Below, one piece after another: positions 34,461 through 44,414 of a DNA stretch of 64,000 nucleotides; within the stretch, counting starts at the first letter, position 1; each line of letters starts with the position of its first letter. The DNA is taken from the NCBI RefSeq assembly GCF_902729425.1, contig NZ_CACVCH010000070.1:124001-188000 (forward strand), given 5' to 3'. The DNA is from Magnetospirillum sp. SS-4. Its GTDB lineage: Bacteria; Pseudomonadota; Alphaproteobacteria; Rhodospirillales; Magnetospirillaceae. The notes beneath the pieces were generated by a model. The model saw nothing but the letters and a program-made list of their open reading frames with translations. It was not told the origin of the DNA and made no database searches. Both the position numbers and the translations under genes were made by a program.

Positions 34461-37070
34461 CTACTGAATGATGTTGACCAGGGTGTCCAGCATCTGCTGA
34501 AGGGTCGAGATCACCTTCGCCGAGGCCGAATAGGCCTGCTGGAAATTTATCATGTTGGCGACCTCTTCGTCGAGGTTCACCCCGCTGAACGAGGTATGCT
34601 GGTTGTTCAGCGCGGTGCTGAGGGTCTTCTGGTAGGCCAGTTGATCCTTGGCGTGCGAGGCGTTGGTGGAAACCACCGAGATGCTGGCGGCGGCGTATTC
34701 GACGAAATTGTAGCTGCCGGCATAGATGTTGCCGGCCGACGCCATCTGCGACTTGGCCGCCATGGCGTTGGCGATGGCCATGGTGGTGGTGTTGTCGCCC
34801 TCGGACAGTGCGTATTGCTGAAGATCGGCGTTGTACTTCATGGCGCCGCGACTGATCAGCGACGGCGATCCCTGGATGTCGGTGCGGACGGAAAGGTTGC
34901 CGGCGGAGCGGCTGGACGAGGCCCGCAACCCCATCTCGGTGATGAAGCTGGTGGGTGGGGTGGCGTTGTCCTGGTCGGCGGCGACAAACAGTTCCTGGTC
35001 GTCGGTCTGGCGGATACGCAACCGATAGCCCGAGCCGTCGGGAACCACCGTCGCCTGGATCAGGTTGGCCTGCTGCATGCCGAGATAGGTCCCCAGATTG
35101 CTGGACCCGATGGCGCCGGCCTCCACCGACATGGTCAGCGGCGTGCCGCGGCTGTCCCACACCCGCAGCTTGAAGGCGTTGGGACCGGTCTGCACCACCT
35201 TGGCCTGGACCGAACCGCCGACATTGTTGATCTCGGCGGCGATGTCGTTGAGGTTGTCGGTGGTGGCCGAATCGATGGTGATGGGAAAGCCGGTGATGGT
35301 GCCGTAGGAATCGTAGATGGTGATGGTCGCGTCCGACGTCATGGTGACGGCGGCGGTGGACAGCGTCGACGATTCGTTGGTCTGGGTCTGCTTGTTGATG
35401 GCGGCGGCCATGGCCGCCAGGTTGGAGCCGGTGGGAATGCTGATGGCGTTGCCGATCTGCCCCGACGGGTCCAGCAGACGGATGGTCCGGGTCGTCGACA
35501 GGGTGAAGTCCTGGTGCAGGATGTTCGAATCGCTGATGGAATTCGGCACCGTCTTGGTGAACAGGTCGTTCAGGCCGAAGAAGTTGCTGAATCCGTCCAC
35601 CGACTGGTCGGCGGTGCCGTCGCCATCGGCGTCGAAATTGATGGTGGCGTCCTCGGCGTTGCTGCCCTTGACCGACGAGACCTGATCGCGGAAGGCCAGG
35701 GACAGCGAGGAATGGCCGGTGTTGAGCTCGAACTTGCCGGTGGCGAAGGACGCGCTGGCCGAACTCAGGGTGCTGTTCTGGTAGGTCTGCGCCTGCATCC
35801 AGTTCTGGATCTTGGCGGCGACGTCGGTCAGCTTGACGCCCGGCGTCGCCGGAGTGTCCGAGATGTCCAGCGCGGTGGCGTTGCCGGCGGCGTCGTTGTA
35901 GGCGTTGCTCGCCATGATGGTCTTCAGCGTGGTGCTGGCCACCTCGGTACCGTTGGGATCGAAGATGGCGATGGTGACGTCGTCGTCGCCGCTCAGCCAT
36001 ATGGTCTGCGGATCGGCCACCAGGGCGGCGGGAATGCCGGCGTTGATGTCCGGGTTGTTGGGGTCCATGAACTGGCGGGTTCCGCTCATGGTGGAACGGG
36101 TGGTGGGATAGGTGGTGCCGCGATTGTGCACCTGATTGACCACGTCCTTCATCTTGGCGGCCAGTTCGTCGATCTGGGCCTGAAGGTTGGGCACGATCTT
36201 GTCGCGCAGGTCGATCAGGGCGCGCATCTCGCCACTGGTGAAGTCGCCGGTGATGTCCCTTAGCAGATCGTCGGTGGATACGGTGATGGAATTGAAGTTG
36301 CCGCCGGCCTTGGTCATCCAGGCGTCGGTGATGGTGGTGGCCACATGGGTCAGCTCGGCGGCGCCCTTGTCGACCAGGGTCTTGCCGCTCTTGGTGTAGA
36401 CGCCGACGGAATTGTCGCCGCGCGGGAAGTACTGGATGTCCATGTACTTGGCCAACTCGGTCAGGGCGTTGTCGCGCTTGTCTTCCAGGTCGCCGACCTC
36501 GGAACCGATCGCCGAGGCGCGAACGATCTTCTGGTTGAGATCGAAGATATTGGCGATCTGCTCGTTGGCCAGCCCGATCACGGTCTGAAGGCCGCGATCG
36601 GCCTCGAGACGCAGGCTCTGGAGGCTTTCTGACATCTGGTCGAGCTGGTTGGCGGTATCCAGGCAGGTCTGCATGACCGCGGTCTGCATGGCCGGCGTGT
36701 TGATCTGGGCAGCCAGCGACTGGAACGACGATTGCAGCGTCTGCATCTGATGCGAGATCGAGTTGTTGTCGCCCACCTGGCCGAACAGGTCCATGACGCG
36801 GGGATAGTATTGGTTCAGCGTGTCCAGCATGCCCTGGGTCGAGGTCTGGCGGCGGATGTCCTGCAACAGACCCTCGTCCACCGAACGGATGATCTTGCCG
36901 GTCTGGACGCCGGCCCCCATGCCGTTGACGGTCACCGATTCCGGCGTCATCACCTTGCGGACATAGCCCTTGGTGTTGACGTTGACGACGTTCTGGGAAA
37001 TGACGTCCAGCCCCTTCTGGCTGGTCAGGAGCCCCGAGAGCGCCGTGCTGAGACCGAGTGTGAGGCCCAT
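34461..37070 (-). CDS. flgK: Flagellar hook-associated protein FlgK
   Basis: First hook-filament junction protein. 869 residues, long for the family. The N-terminus LSTALSGLLTSQKGLDVISQNVVNVNTKGY and C-terminus INFQQAYSASAKVISTLQQML are conserved. The middle (about 350-750) is Thr/Ser/Asp-rich and beta-like, with DADGDGTADQSVDGFSNFFG resembling a calcium-binding loop. It lies 24 bases after the FlgN-like gene. Confidence 0.93.
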   Translation of the reverse strand: MGLTLGLSTALSGLLTSQKGLDVISQNVVNVNTKGYVRKVMTPESVTVNGMGAGVQTGKIIRSVDEGLLQDIRRQTSTQGMLDTLNQYYPRVMDLFGQVGDNNSISHQMQTLQSSFQSLAAQINTPAMQTAVMQTCLDTANQLDQMSESLQSLRLEADRGLQTVIGLANEQIANIFDLNQKIVRASAIGSEVGDLEDKRDNALTELAKYMDIQYFPRGDNSVGVYTKSGKTLVDKGAAELTHVATTITDAWMTKAGGNFNSITVSTDDLLRDITGDFTSGEMRALIDLRDKIVPNLQAQIDELAAKMKDVVNQVHNRGTTYPTTRSTMSGTRQFMDPNNPDINAGIPAALVADPQTIWLSGDDDVTIAIFDPNGTEVASTTLKTIMASNAYNDAAGNATALDISDTPATPGVKLTDVAAKIQNWMQAQTYQNSTLSSASASFATGKFELNTGHSSLSLAFRDQVSSVKGSNAEDATINFDADGDGTADQSVDGFSNFFGLNDLFTKTVPNSISDSNILHQDFTLSTTRTIRLLDPSGQIGNAISIPTGSNLAAMAAAINKQTQTNESSTLSTAAVTMTSDATITIYDSYGTITGFPITIDSATTDNLNDIAAEINNVGGSVQAKVVQTGPNAFKLRVWDSRGTPLTMSVEAGAIGSSNLGTYLGMQQANLIQATVVPDGSGYRLRIRQTDDQELFVAADQDNATPPTSFITEMGLRASSSRSAGNLSVRTDIQGSPSLISRGAMKYNADLQQYALSEGDNTTTMAIANAMAAKSQMASAGNIYAGSYNFVEYAAASISVVSTNASHAKDQLAYQKTLSTALNNQHTSFSGVNLDEEVANMINFQQAYSASAKVISTLQQMLDTLVNIIQ

Positions 37071-37094
37071 GATATTCTCCCCGCCGTTCCGGCG

Positions 37095-37568
37095 TCAGAG
37101 CGACTTGTTGAACGAAATGGAAGACCCGGTCGCCGGCGGCGAATCGAAGGTGCCGGCGCGGCCATAGGTGCTGGTGGTGGTCGATTGCGCCTTGGACGTG
37201 GTGGCCAGGATGTCCATGACGCGCTGATAGGATTCGATCTCGGCCATCAGCCGCATGGCGTTGATCTCGACCTGTTCCTTGAGGCGCAGGCCGACGGCCA
37301 GCAATTCCTCGCGCTGCTCCGGCTCCAGGGTCTCGGCCAGTTCCGGACTGGTGATCATCGGCTGCATCGACTGCTCGTACAGCCGGGCCAGCGCCGATTT
37401 GTTCTCCAGCACCGCCTTGACGGTCTCCGGATCGTGGCTGGCCAGCGCCTCGTTCTCGATCTCCAGCAGCTCGCACAGATTGGTGCAGGCGAAGATGAGA
37501 TCGTCGAAGGGAATGATGGGGCTGCGATCAACGGGGTTGTCGTGATCGCTGTCGTTCATCTGGGTCAT
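37095..37568 (-). CDS. flgN: FlgN-like flagellar export chaperone
   Basis: A 157-residue, mostly helical protein (residues 20-125 in two long helices, FDDLIFACTNLCELLEIENE and LEPEQREELLAVGLRLKEQV) of the size and position of FlgN, the chaperone for FlgK and FlgL. Similarity is by architecture and location, directly upstream of flgK. An AGGAGGTG site lies six bases before the ATG. It starts 1 base after the flgJ stop. Confidence 0.65.
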   Translation of the reverse strand: MTQMNDSDHDNPVDRSPIIPFDDLIFACTNLCELLEIENEALASHDPETVKAVLENKSALARLYEQSMQPMITSPELAETLEPEQREELLAVGLRLKEQVEINAMRLMAEIESYQRVMDILATTSKAQSTTTSTYGRAGTFDSPPATGSSISFNKSL

Positions 37569-37569
37569 G

Positions 37570-37911
37570 TCACTGCACCTCCTGGTGCTTCAGCAGCATT
37601 TTCTGGACGGCGGCGCCGATGCCGAAGCCGCCGCCCTTGGCGCTGGCGTCGATACTGCCGCGATTGGCGACCATCTTGCCGTACTCGTCGATCAGCAGGG
37701 ACCGGAACATTCCCTCGGCGCTGCCGCCGCCGAACACGCCGTCGGTCTTGATGCCCTCGAACATGTGCTGGAACATCTGCGACACGAACTGGGCCTCGAA
37801 CTGACGCCCGACCTTGGCGGCGGTGGCGGGGTTGACGGTCCCCGTCATGGGCGGCGGCTTGACGCTCATCTGCGCGGCGTCGAAGGACGGGATGGCGGAG
37901 ATGCTCATCAC
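37570..37911 (-). CDS. flgJ: Rod-binding protein FlgJ (short form)
   Basis: 113 residues: only the N-terminal rod-cap domain (VGRQFEAQFVSQMFQHMFEGI, then MFRSLLIDEYGKMVANRG). The muramidase domain of enterobacterial FlgJ is absent, as is usual in alphaproteobacteria. The ATG overlaps the flgI stop by 4 bases. The function is to cap the growing rod. Confidence 0.9.
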   Translation of the reverse strand: MMSISAIPSFDAAQMSVKPPPMTGTVNPATAAKVGRQFEAQFVSQMFQHMFEGIKTDGVFGGGSAEGMFRSLLIDEYGKMVANRGSIDASAKGGGFGIGAAVQKMLLKHQEVQ

Positions 37912-39083
37912 ATGACCTCCAGCTCGGCTTGCAGGGCGCCGGCGGCCTTGATGGCCTGCAAGATGGTGATCAGGTCGCGCGGACCAATGCCCAGGCTGTT
38001 CAGGCCTTCCACCAGTTCCTGCAACGTCACCTTCTGAGGCACCACCGCCAGCTTGTTGCCGGCGCCCTCGTCGACCTCGATGTCGGTGCGCTCGACGGTG
38101 GTGGTGGTGCCGGCGTCGGAGAACGGCGACGGCTGCGACACCTGCGGCGTCTCGGAGATGCGGATGGTGAGCTGGCCCTGGGCGATGGCGACGGTGCTGA
38201 TGCGGACGTTCTCGCCCATGACGATGGTGCCCGACACCTCGTCGATGACGACCCGGGCCATCTGGTCGGGCTCGACGCGAAGCTGCTCCACGTCGGTCAG
38301 CAGGCCGACCACGTTGCCGCGATAGGAGGGCGGAACCACCACCTGGACGGTGCCGGGATCGACCGGACGGGCCATGTCGCCGCCAAGATAGGAATTGATG
38401 GCCTGGGCGATGCGGCGCGAGGTGGTGAAGTCGGGATTGCGAAGCGACACCTTGACCGCTTCCAGATGCGCCATCTCGAACGGCAGTTCGCGCTCGACGA
38501 TGGCCCCGTTGGCGATGCGCCCCGCGGTGGGAACGCCCTTGACCACCGAAGTGCCGGACGCGCCGGTCGCGCTGAAACCGCCGGTGGCGACCTGCCCCTG
38601 GCCCACGGCGTAGACCTCGCCGTCGGCGCCGATCAGCGGCGTGACCAGAAGGGTGCCGCCGCGCAGGTCCTTGGCGTCGCCCATGGCGGAAATCTGGATG
38701 TCGATGCGCGATCCCTGGCGGGAGAACGGCGGCAGCACCGAGGTCACCATGACGGCAGCGACGTTCTTGGGGCTGACCGAGGTGATGGCGCCGGTCTTGT
38801 CGCGGATGTTGACGCCGAGGCGTTCCAGCATGCCGACCAGGCTTTCCTTGGTGAACGGAGCGTTGGTGAGCGAATCGCCGGTGCCGTTGAGGCCGACCAC
38901 CAGGCCGTATCCCACCAGCATGTTCTCGCGGACTCCCTCGAAGTCGGCGATATCCTTGATGCGCGACGCGCCCAGCGCCTGGGCGGGCATCAGTCCGACC
39001 GTCACCGCCATCAGCGAGGCAGCCAGCAAGAGGGCGCGCAGCGGAGCGGTGAAGGTGGCGGCGGTTACGTCGATGCGGGTCAT
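37908..39083 (-). CDS. flgI: Flagellar P-ring protein FlgI
   Basis: P-ring subunit in the periplasm, 391 residues. The signal peptide (ALLLAASLMAVTVGLMPAQALGA) is followed by SRIKDIADFEGVRENMLVGYGLVVGLNGTGD, and the C-terminus has LVEGLNSLGIGPRDLITILQAIKAAGALQAELEVM. The ATG at 39083 is favoured by a GGTGAG site; 39089 is possible. It is the first gene of the flgI-flgJ-flgN-flgK-flgL-TPR unit and is transcribed from a -24/-12 promoter about 50 bases upstream. Confidence 0.95.
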   Translation of the reverse strand: MTRIDVTAATFTAPLRALLLAASLMAVTVGLMPAQALGASRIKDIADFEGVRENMLVGYGLVVGLNGTGDSLTNAPFTKESLVGMLERLGVNIRDKTGAITSVSPKNVAAVMVTSVLPPFSRQGSRIDIQISAMGDAKDLRGGTLLVTPLIGADGEVYAVGQGQVATGGFSATGASGTSVVKGVPTAGRIANGAIVERELPFEMAHLEAVKVSLRNPDFTTSRRIAQAINSYLGGDMARPVDPGTVQVVVPPSYRGNVVGLLTDVEQLRVEPDQMARVVIDEVSGTIVMGENVRISTVAIAQGQLTIRISETPQVSQPSPFSDAGTTTTVERTDIEVDEGAGNKLAVVPQKVTLQELVEGLNSLGIGPRDLITILQAIKAAGALQAELEVM

Positions 39084-39131
39084 GATCATCTCACCCCAGA
39101 CAAGCGGGTCACGGTCGTTCGCCATACCCGA

Positions 39132-39148
39132 TGCGAAAGCCGTGCCAA
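39132..39148 (-). promoter_or_regulatory. Sigma-54 (-24/-12) promoter of the flgI operon
   Basis: Reading the minus strand from 39148, TTGGCACGGCTTTCGCA has GG and GC ten bases apart, a perfect TTGGCACG -24 element and TCGC instead of TTGC at -12. Transcription would start near 39122, about 40 bases before the flgI ATG. Confidence 0.7.
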
Positions 39149-39230
39149 CCGCCGCGCCCCCGTGTTTCCGCCCTTCACGCCACATCGGCCTCGCCTCCGT
39201 CATGGTTTCGGGGGAACTTCCGTCCCCCCT

Positions 39231-39248
39231 TGCCCGGCAATTCCTGCC
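39231..39248. promoter_or_regulatory. FlbD-type (ftr-like) enhancer motif, candidate
   Basis: GCCCGGCAATTCCTGCCC lies in the 260-base gap between flgI and fliX, about 85 bases upstream of the flgI -24 element. It matches the motif upstream of flgF (17653-17670) at 16 of 18 positions. It could also act on fliX, which starts 96 bases to its right. Function is inferred. Confidence 0.5.
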
Positions 39249-39343
39249 CAGTTGACCCGAAGCCGCCGGTCTGGCGAAATAGCGCCTATCGCCGTCGGGT
39301 CCGAACGGCTAGAATCAAGCGAACCCATCATCGCGCGAGACAC

Positions 39344-39775
39344 ATGAAGATTTCCGGAATCGGTTCCAAGGGCCCGGCCACCGGCGCCCGCAAGACCGAC
39401 AAGACCGACAGGAAGGGCGAGTTCAAGCAGGCCCTCGTCGAATCCATGGATTCGATGGAGGAGGCGCATGCCGTGGAAACGCCGGTCGGCATTACCGCCG
39501 TCGACGCCCTGCTGGTGATCCAGCAGGTCGACGGCTCCGCCGAGCGCGACGCCCGCCGCCGGCTGGTGCGCCACGGCGAACTGCTGCTGGACGGCCTGGA
39601 GGACCTGCGTCACGGCCTGCTGATGGGCGAGATTCCCAGCGCCAGGATGGCCGCCCTGGCCCAGTCGGTGCGCTCGCGGCGCGAGGCCTGTTCCGACCCC
39701 CGCCTCGCCGCCCTGCTCGACGAGATCGAGCTTCGGGTCGAGGTCGAACTGGCAAAGCTGTCCCGCGATTTCTGA
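39344..39775 (+). CDS. fliX: Flagellar assembly regulator FliX
   Basis: 143 residues. Starts MKISGIGSKGPATGARKTDK and has the conserved helical part VDALLVIQQVDGSAERDARRRLVRHG. In Caulobacter, FliX links assembly of the early flagellum to FlbD activity at sigma-54 promoters. Divergent from flgI, as in other alphaproteobacteria. Ribosome site is weak. Confidence 0.92.
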   Translation: MKISGIGSKGPATGARKTDKTDRKGEFKQALVESMDSMEEAHAVETPVGITAVDALLVIQQVDGSAERDARRRLVRHGELLLDGLEDLRHGLLMGEIPSARMAALAQSVRSRREACSDPRLAALLDEIELRVEVELAKLSRDF

Positions 39776-39894
39776 AGCGGACTGATATCCCAGCCCCTCG
39801 CTGTGCCCACGAAACGCAATTGCGCTTGCGAGGGGGCATCCCTGTCCATATATTGCGCAGCGACCAGACCCGACCGTGACATCGAGGGATGTTG

Positions 39895-40311
39895 ATGACC
39901 GTCACGCTGCCGCCGGATTACCGTCCCACCGAGGACGAGGCCTTCATGAACGAGACCATGAAGGAATACTTCCGTCAGAAGCTTCTGCGGTGGCGCTCCG
40001 AACTGCTGCGCGAGTCGGACGAGACCCTGCAACACCTCCAGGAAGGCGGAATGCAGGAACCCGACATCGCCGACCGCGCCTCGGCCGAGGCCGACCGCGC
40101 CCTGGAACTGCGCACCCGCGACCGCGAACGCAAGCTGATCGCCAAGATCGATTCCGCCATGCAGCGCATCGAGGACGATTCCTACGGCTATTGCGAGGAA
40201 ACGGGCGAACCCATCGGAGTCCGCCGGCTGGAGGCGCGTCCCATCGCCACCCTGTCCATCGAGGCGCAGGAACGTCACGAGCGGCTGGAACGCACCCACC
40301 GCGAAGACTGA
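39895..40311 (+). CDS. dksA: RNA polymerase-binding transcription factor DksA, one-cysteine form
   Basis: 138 residues. The coiled-coil tip region DIADRASAEADRALELRTRDRERK carries the two acidic residues needed by DksA at the secondary channel. Where E. coli DksA has a four-cysteine zinc site, this protein keeps only C100 (GYCEETGE); the others are Thr, Ser and Ala. Such zinc-free DksA proteins are known in alphaproteobacteria. A GAGGG site supports the ATG at 39895. It follows fliX by 119 bases. Confidence 0.92.
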   Translation: MTVTLPPDYRPTEDEAFMNETMKEYFRQKLLRWRSELLRESDETLQHLQEGGMQEPDIADRASAEADRALELRTRDRERKLIAKIDSAMQRIEDDSYGYCEETGEPIGVRRLEARPIATLSIEAQERHERLERTHRED

Positions 40312-40329
40312 GTCCGGGCCGGCGAAGTC

Positions 40330-41379
40330 CTACCGCCCCACCATGTCCCACGACAGCGGCGTGCCGCGCGCCAGCGCCCGTGTCGCCGGCCTGCCGGCGA
40401 CCTCCGGCAGGTGGCGGGGCGCTAGGCCGTGGCCGGGACGGATGGAACGCAGATTGGCCTCGGTGAAGATTTCACCCGCCGCCATGTCCGCCACCACGTA
40501 CAGCGAGCGGCGGAATTGCAGGTTGCCGCGTTCCGACGGTTTCAGGTCGTAGGACACCCGCCCCAACGCCGCCCAGGCGGTGCGGGCGCCGTCCACCAGC
40601 GCCTTCAGTTCGTCGGGCTCCAGCGAGAACGCCGCGTCCGGACCGCCGTCGGCGCGGGCCAGGGTGAAATGCTTTTCGATGAAGCAGGCCCCCAGCGCCA
40701 CCGCCGCCACCGACACCGCCACGCCCAAGGTATGGTCGGACAGGCCGGCCGCCACCCCGAAGGCCTCGGCCAGATGGGGGATGGTGCGCAGATTGGCGTC
40801 CTCCGGCGCGGTCGGATAGCCCGACACGCAATGCAGCAGGATCAGGTCGCGGCAGCCGGCATCGCGGGCCGCCGTCACCGCATCCTGAATCTCGCCCAGA
40901 TGGGCCAGGCCGGTGGACATGACCAGCGGCTTGCCGGTGGCGGCGATTCGACGCACCAGCGGCAGATCCACCAGTTCGAACGAGGCGACCTTGTAGGCCG
41001 GTGCCCCCAGATCCTCCAGCAGGTCGACCGCGGTGGCGTCGAACGGCGACGAGAAGATGGTCAGCCCCAGGGCGTGGGCGTGCTCGAACAGCGGTCGGTG
41101 CCACTCCCACGGCGTATGGGCCTCGCGATACAGGTCATGCAGGCTGCGCCCGCTCCACGGTCCGCCCTCGATCACGAAGCCGGGGCCGTCATGGTCGATG
41201 GTGATGGTGTCGGCGGTGTAGGTCTGAAGCTTGACCGCGTCGGCGCCCGCCGCCCTGGCCGCGTCCAGCAGCCGGAAGGCGCGGCCGATATCGCCGTTGT
41301 GGTTGCCCGACATCTCGGCGACCACATAGGGGGGAACGTCCGGGCCGATGGCGCGGCCGTCGATGGAGATGGTGTTCAT
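40330..41379 (-). CDS. pseI: Pseudaminic/sialic acid synthase (NeuB/PseI family)
   Basis: Condenses a 6-deoxy-hexosamine derivative with phosphoenolpyruvate to make a nonulosonic acid. 349 residues: a TIM-barrel NeuB domain (VAEMSGNHNGDIGRAFRLLDAA; LTIFSSPFDATAVDLLEDL; GLSDHTLGVAVSVAAVALGA; FIEKHFTLAR) and a C-terminal SAF domain (RRSLYVVADMAAGEIFTEAN). NHNGD and the overall length favour PseI over NeuB. In motile proteobacteria pseudaminic acid decorates flagellin. It follows the phosphoribosyltransferase gene by 47 bases. Confidence 0.88.
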   Translation of the reverse strand: MNTISIDGRAIGPDVPPYVVAEMSGNHNGDIGRAFRLLDAARAAGADAVKLQTYTADTITIDHDGPGFVIEGGPWSGRSLHDLYREAHTPWEWHRPLFEHAHALGLTIFSSPFDATAVDLLEDLGAPAYKVASFELVDLPLVRRIAATGKPLVMSTGLAHLGEIQDAVTAARDAGCRDLILLHCVSGYPTAPEDANLRTIPHLAEAFGVAAGLSDHTLGVAVSVAAVALGACFIEKHFTLARADGGPDAAFSLEPDELKALVDGARTAWAALGRVSYDLKPSERGNLQFRRSLYVVADMAAGEIFTEANLRSIRPGHGLAPRHLPEVAGRPATRALARGTPLSWDMVGR

Positions 41380-41426
41380 GGCGGCAAGTGTAGCCCATCG
41401 GACCCAAGGCTTGAAGCCCGGTCGGA

Positions 41427-41882
41427 TCAGACCCGTTCGGGCGCGTCCCAGGGAAACACCAGCCAGGCGTCCTGGGCCATTTCGGCGACGAAGGCATCCA
41501 CCAGCGGCCTTCCGGCCGGCTTGGCGTAAAGCGTGGCGTAATGGGCGGCCGGCAGCATGGAGCGCACCATGCGCGCCGTGCCGCCGGTATCCACCAGATC
41601 GTCAACCACCAGCCAGCCGATGCCGCTGCCCTCGATGCGCTTGATCACCGCCATGTTCTCGCGGGTGCCGTCGCCGTAACTGGCGATGCAGATGGTGTCC
41701 ACATGGCGAAGGCCAAGCTCGCGCGCCAGGATCGCCGCCGGCACCAATCCGCCCCGCGCCACCGCCACGATGCCCATGAACGGCCCCCTGGCCTTCAGCA
41801 GGCGGGCCAGGGCGCGGGAATCGCGGTGAATGTCCTCCCACGACAGGGACAAGGTGGTGGTGAAGGCGGGATCGAGTTCCAT
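41427..41882 (-). CDS. Phosphoribosyltransferase (xanthine/guanine type)
   Basis: 151 residues. The PRPP-binding signature VVDDLVDTGGTARMV (residues 107-121 roughly) and the early segment GIVAVARGGLVPAAILARELG are those of type I PRTases, closest in style to xanthine-guanine phosphoribosyltransferase (Gpt). Purine salvage is likely. Its ATG overlaps the stop of the upstream transporter gene by one base (TGATG), so the two are co-translated. Confidence 0.85.
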   Translation of the reverse strand: MELDPAFTTTLSLSWEDIHRDSRALARLLKARGPFMGIVAVARGGLVPAAILARELGLRHVDTICIASYGDGTRENMAVIKRIEGSGIGWLVVDDLVDTGGTARMVRSMLPAAHYATLYAKPAGRPLVDAFVAEMAQDAWLVFPWDAPERV

Positions 41883-42775
41883 CAGGCCTTCTTCCGGTTG
41901 ACCAGCCAGATTCCCGCCGCCACCAGCACCATGGCGAGGCCGAGCGTCGGCGTGATGCGCTCGTCCAGCAGCCACGCCCCGAACACCATTCCGAACAGCG
42001 GCGTCAGGAACGAGAACGCCGACAGCTTGGTGGCGGGATAGCGGGTGATCAGCCAGAACCACGCCAGATACGAGGCGAAGGCCACTCCCACCGCCTGCCA
42101 CGCCAGCAACGCCCAGACCAGCGGCGTCGGATCGGTGAACCCCTTCTCGCCCAGGGCCAGCGAGGCCAGCGGCAGCAGCGCCGCCGACACCGCCAGCTGA
42201 TAGAACAGCGTCTTCTCGGCGCTGGCCTTGCCAAGCCGGGTGACCCGCACCAACACCGTGGTGGCGCCCCACATCACCGCCGAGACCAGCAGCATGGAAT
42301 CGCCCAGCCATTGTTGGCCGCTGGGCAGCGCCAGGGTCTCGGCGAAGGCGGCGACCACGCCGAGGAACGCCAGGACGAGGCCGATGGTCTGCCAACGGTT
42401 CAGCCGTTCGGCCGGCACCAGAACGTGCATGCCCACCGCCACCACGAACGGCGCGGTGTAAAGGAACACCACGCCCCGCGACGCGGTGGTATATTCCAGC
42501 CCCCAGAAGATCAGGGCGAATTCGCCGGCGAACAGCAGCCCGGCCGCCAGTCCCGCCATCAAGGTTCCGTCGCGGCCGAACAGCGGAATGCCGCGCCACG
42601 CCGACCACGCCCACAGCAGCGGCGCGGCGCCGGCGGAGCGCAAGCCCGCCTGCATCACCGGCGAGATGCCGGCATTGGCAAGCTTGGCCGCCACCTGATT
42701 GAGCCCCCACAGAATGCACAGCCCCACCATCACGGTCATGGCCAGGGCGTCGAGATGGGCGCGGCGACCGGTCAT
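41882..42775 (-). CDS. EamA/DMT family transporter
   Basis: 297 residues with ten hydrophobic segments in two five-helix EamA halves (start MTVMVGLCILWGLNQVAAKLA; second half GDSMLLVSAVMWGATTVLVRV). DMT proteins export amino acids or nucleotide precursors. The tight link to a purine PRTase gene is suggestive, but the substrate is unknown. It starts 37 bases after the yejF stop on the same strand. Confidence 0.85.
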   Translation of the reverse strand: MTGRRAHLDALAMTVMVGLCILWGLNQVAAKLANAGISPVMQAGLRSAGAAPLLWAWSAWRGIPLFGRDGTLMAGLAAGLLFAGEFALIFWGLEYTTASRGVVFLYTAPFVVAVGMHVLVPAERLNRWQTIGLVLAFLGVVAAFAETLALPSGQQWLGDSMLLVSAVMWGATTVLVRVTRLGKASAEKTLFYQLAVSAALLPLASLALGEKGFTDPTPLVWALLAWQAVGVAFASYLAWFWLITRYPATKLSAFSFLTPLFGMVFGAWLLDERITPTLGLAMVLVAAGIWLVNRKKA

Positions 42776-42812
42776 GGAGCACCCCGCCCGGCGATTGAGA
42801 GCGTTTGCAAGA

Positions 42813-44410
<1,598 letters not shown>

Positions 44411-44414
<4 letters not shown>

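Noticed and set aside
32364-36263. A 1299-codon open frame on the plus strand across flgL and flgK
   Set aside because: It lies antisense to flgL and flgK, which have clear family ends. In GC-rich DNA the opposite strand often stays open; its protein has no recognisable domain.
33241-37476. A 1411-codon open frame on the minus strand across flgK and flgL in another frame
   Set aside because: It is out of frame with two well-identified genes and its translation is rich in R, H, G and Q, typical of a shadow frame.
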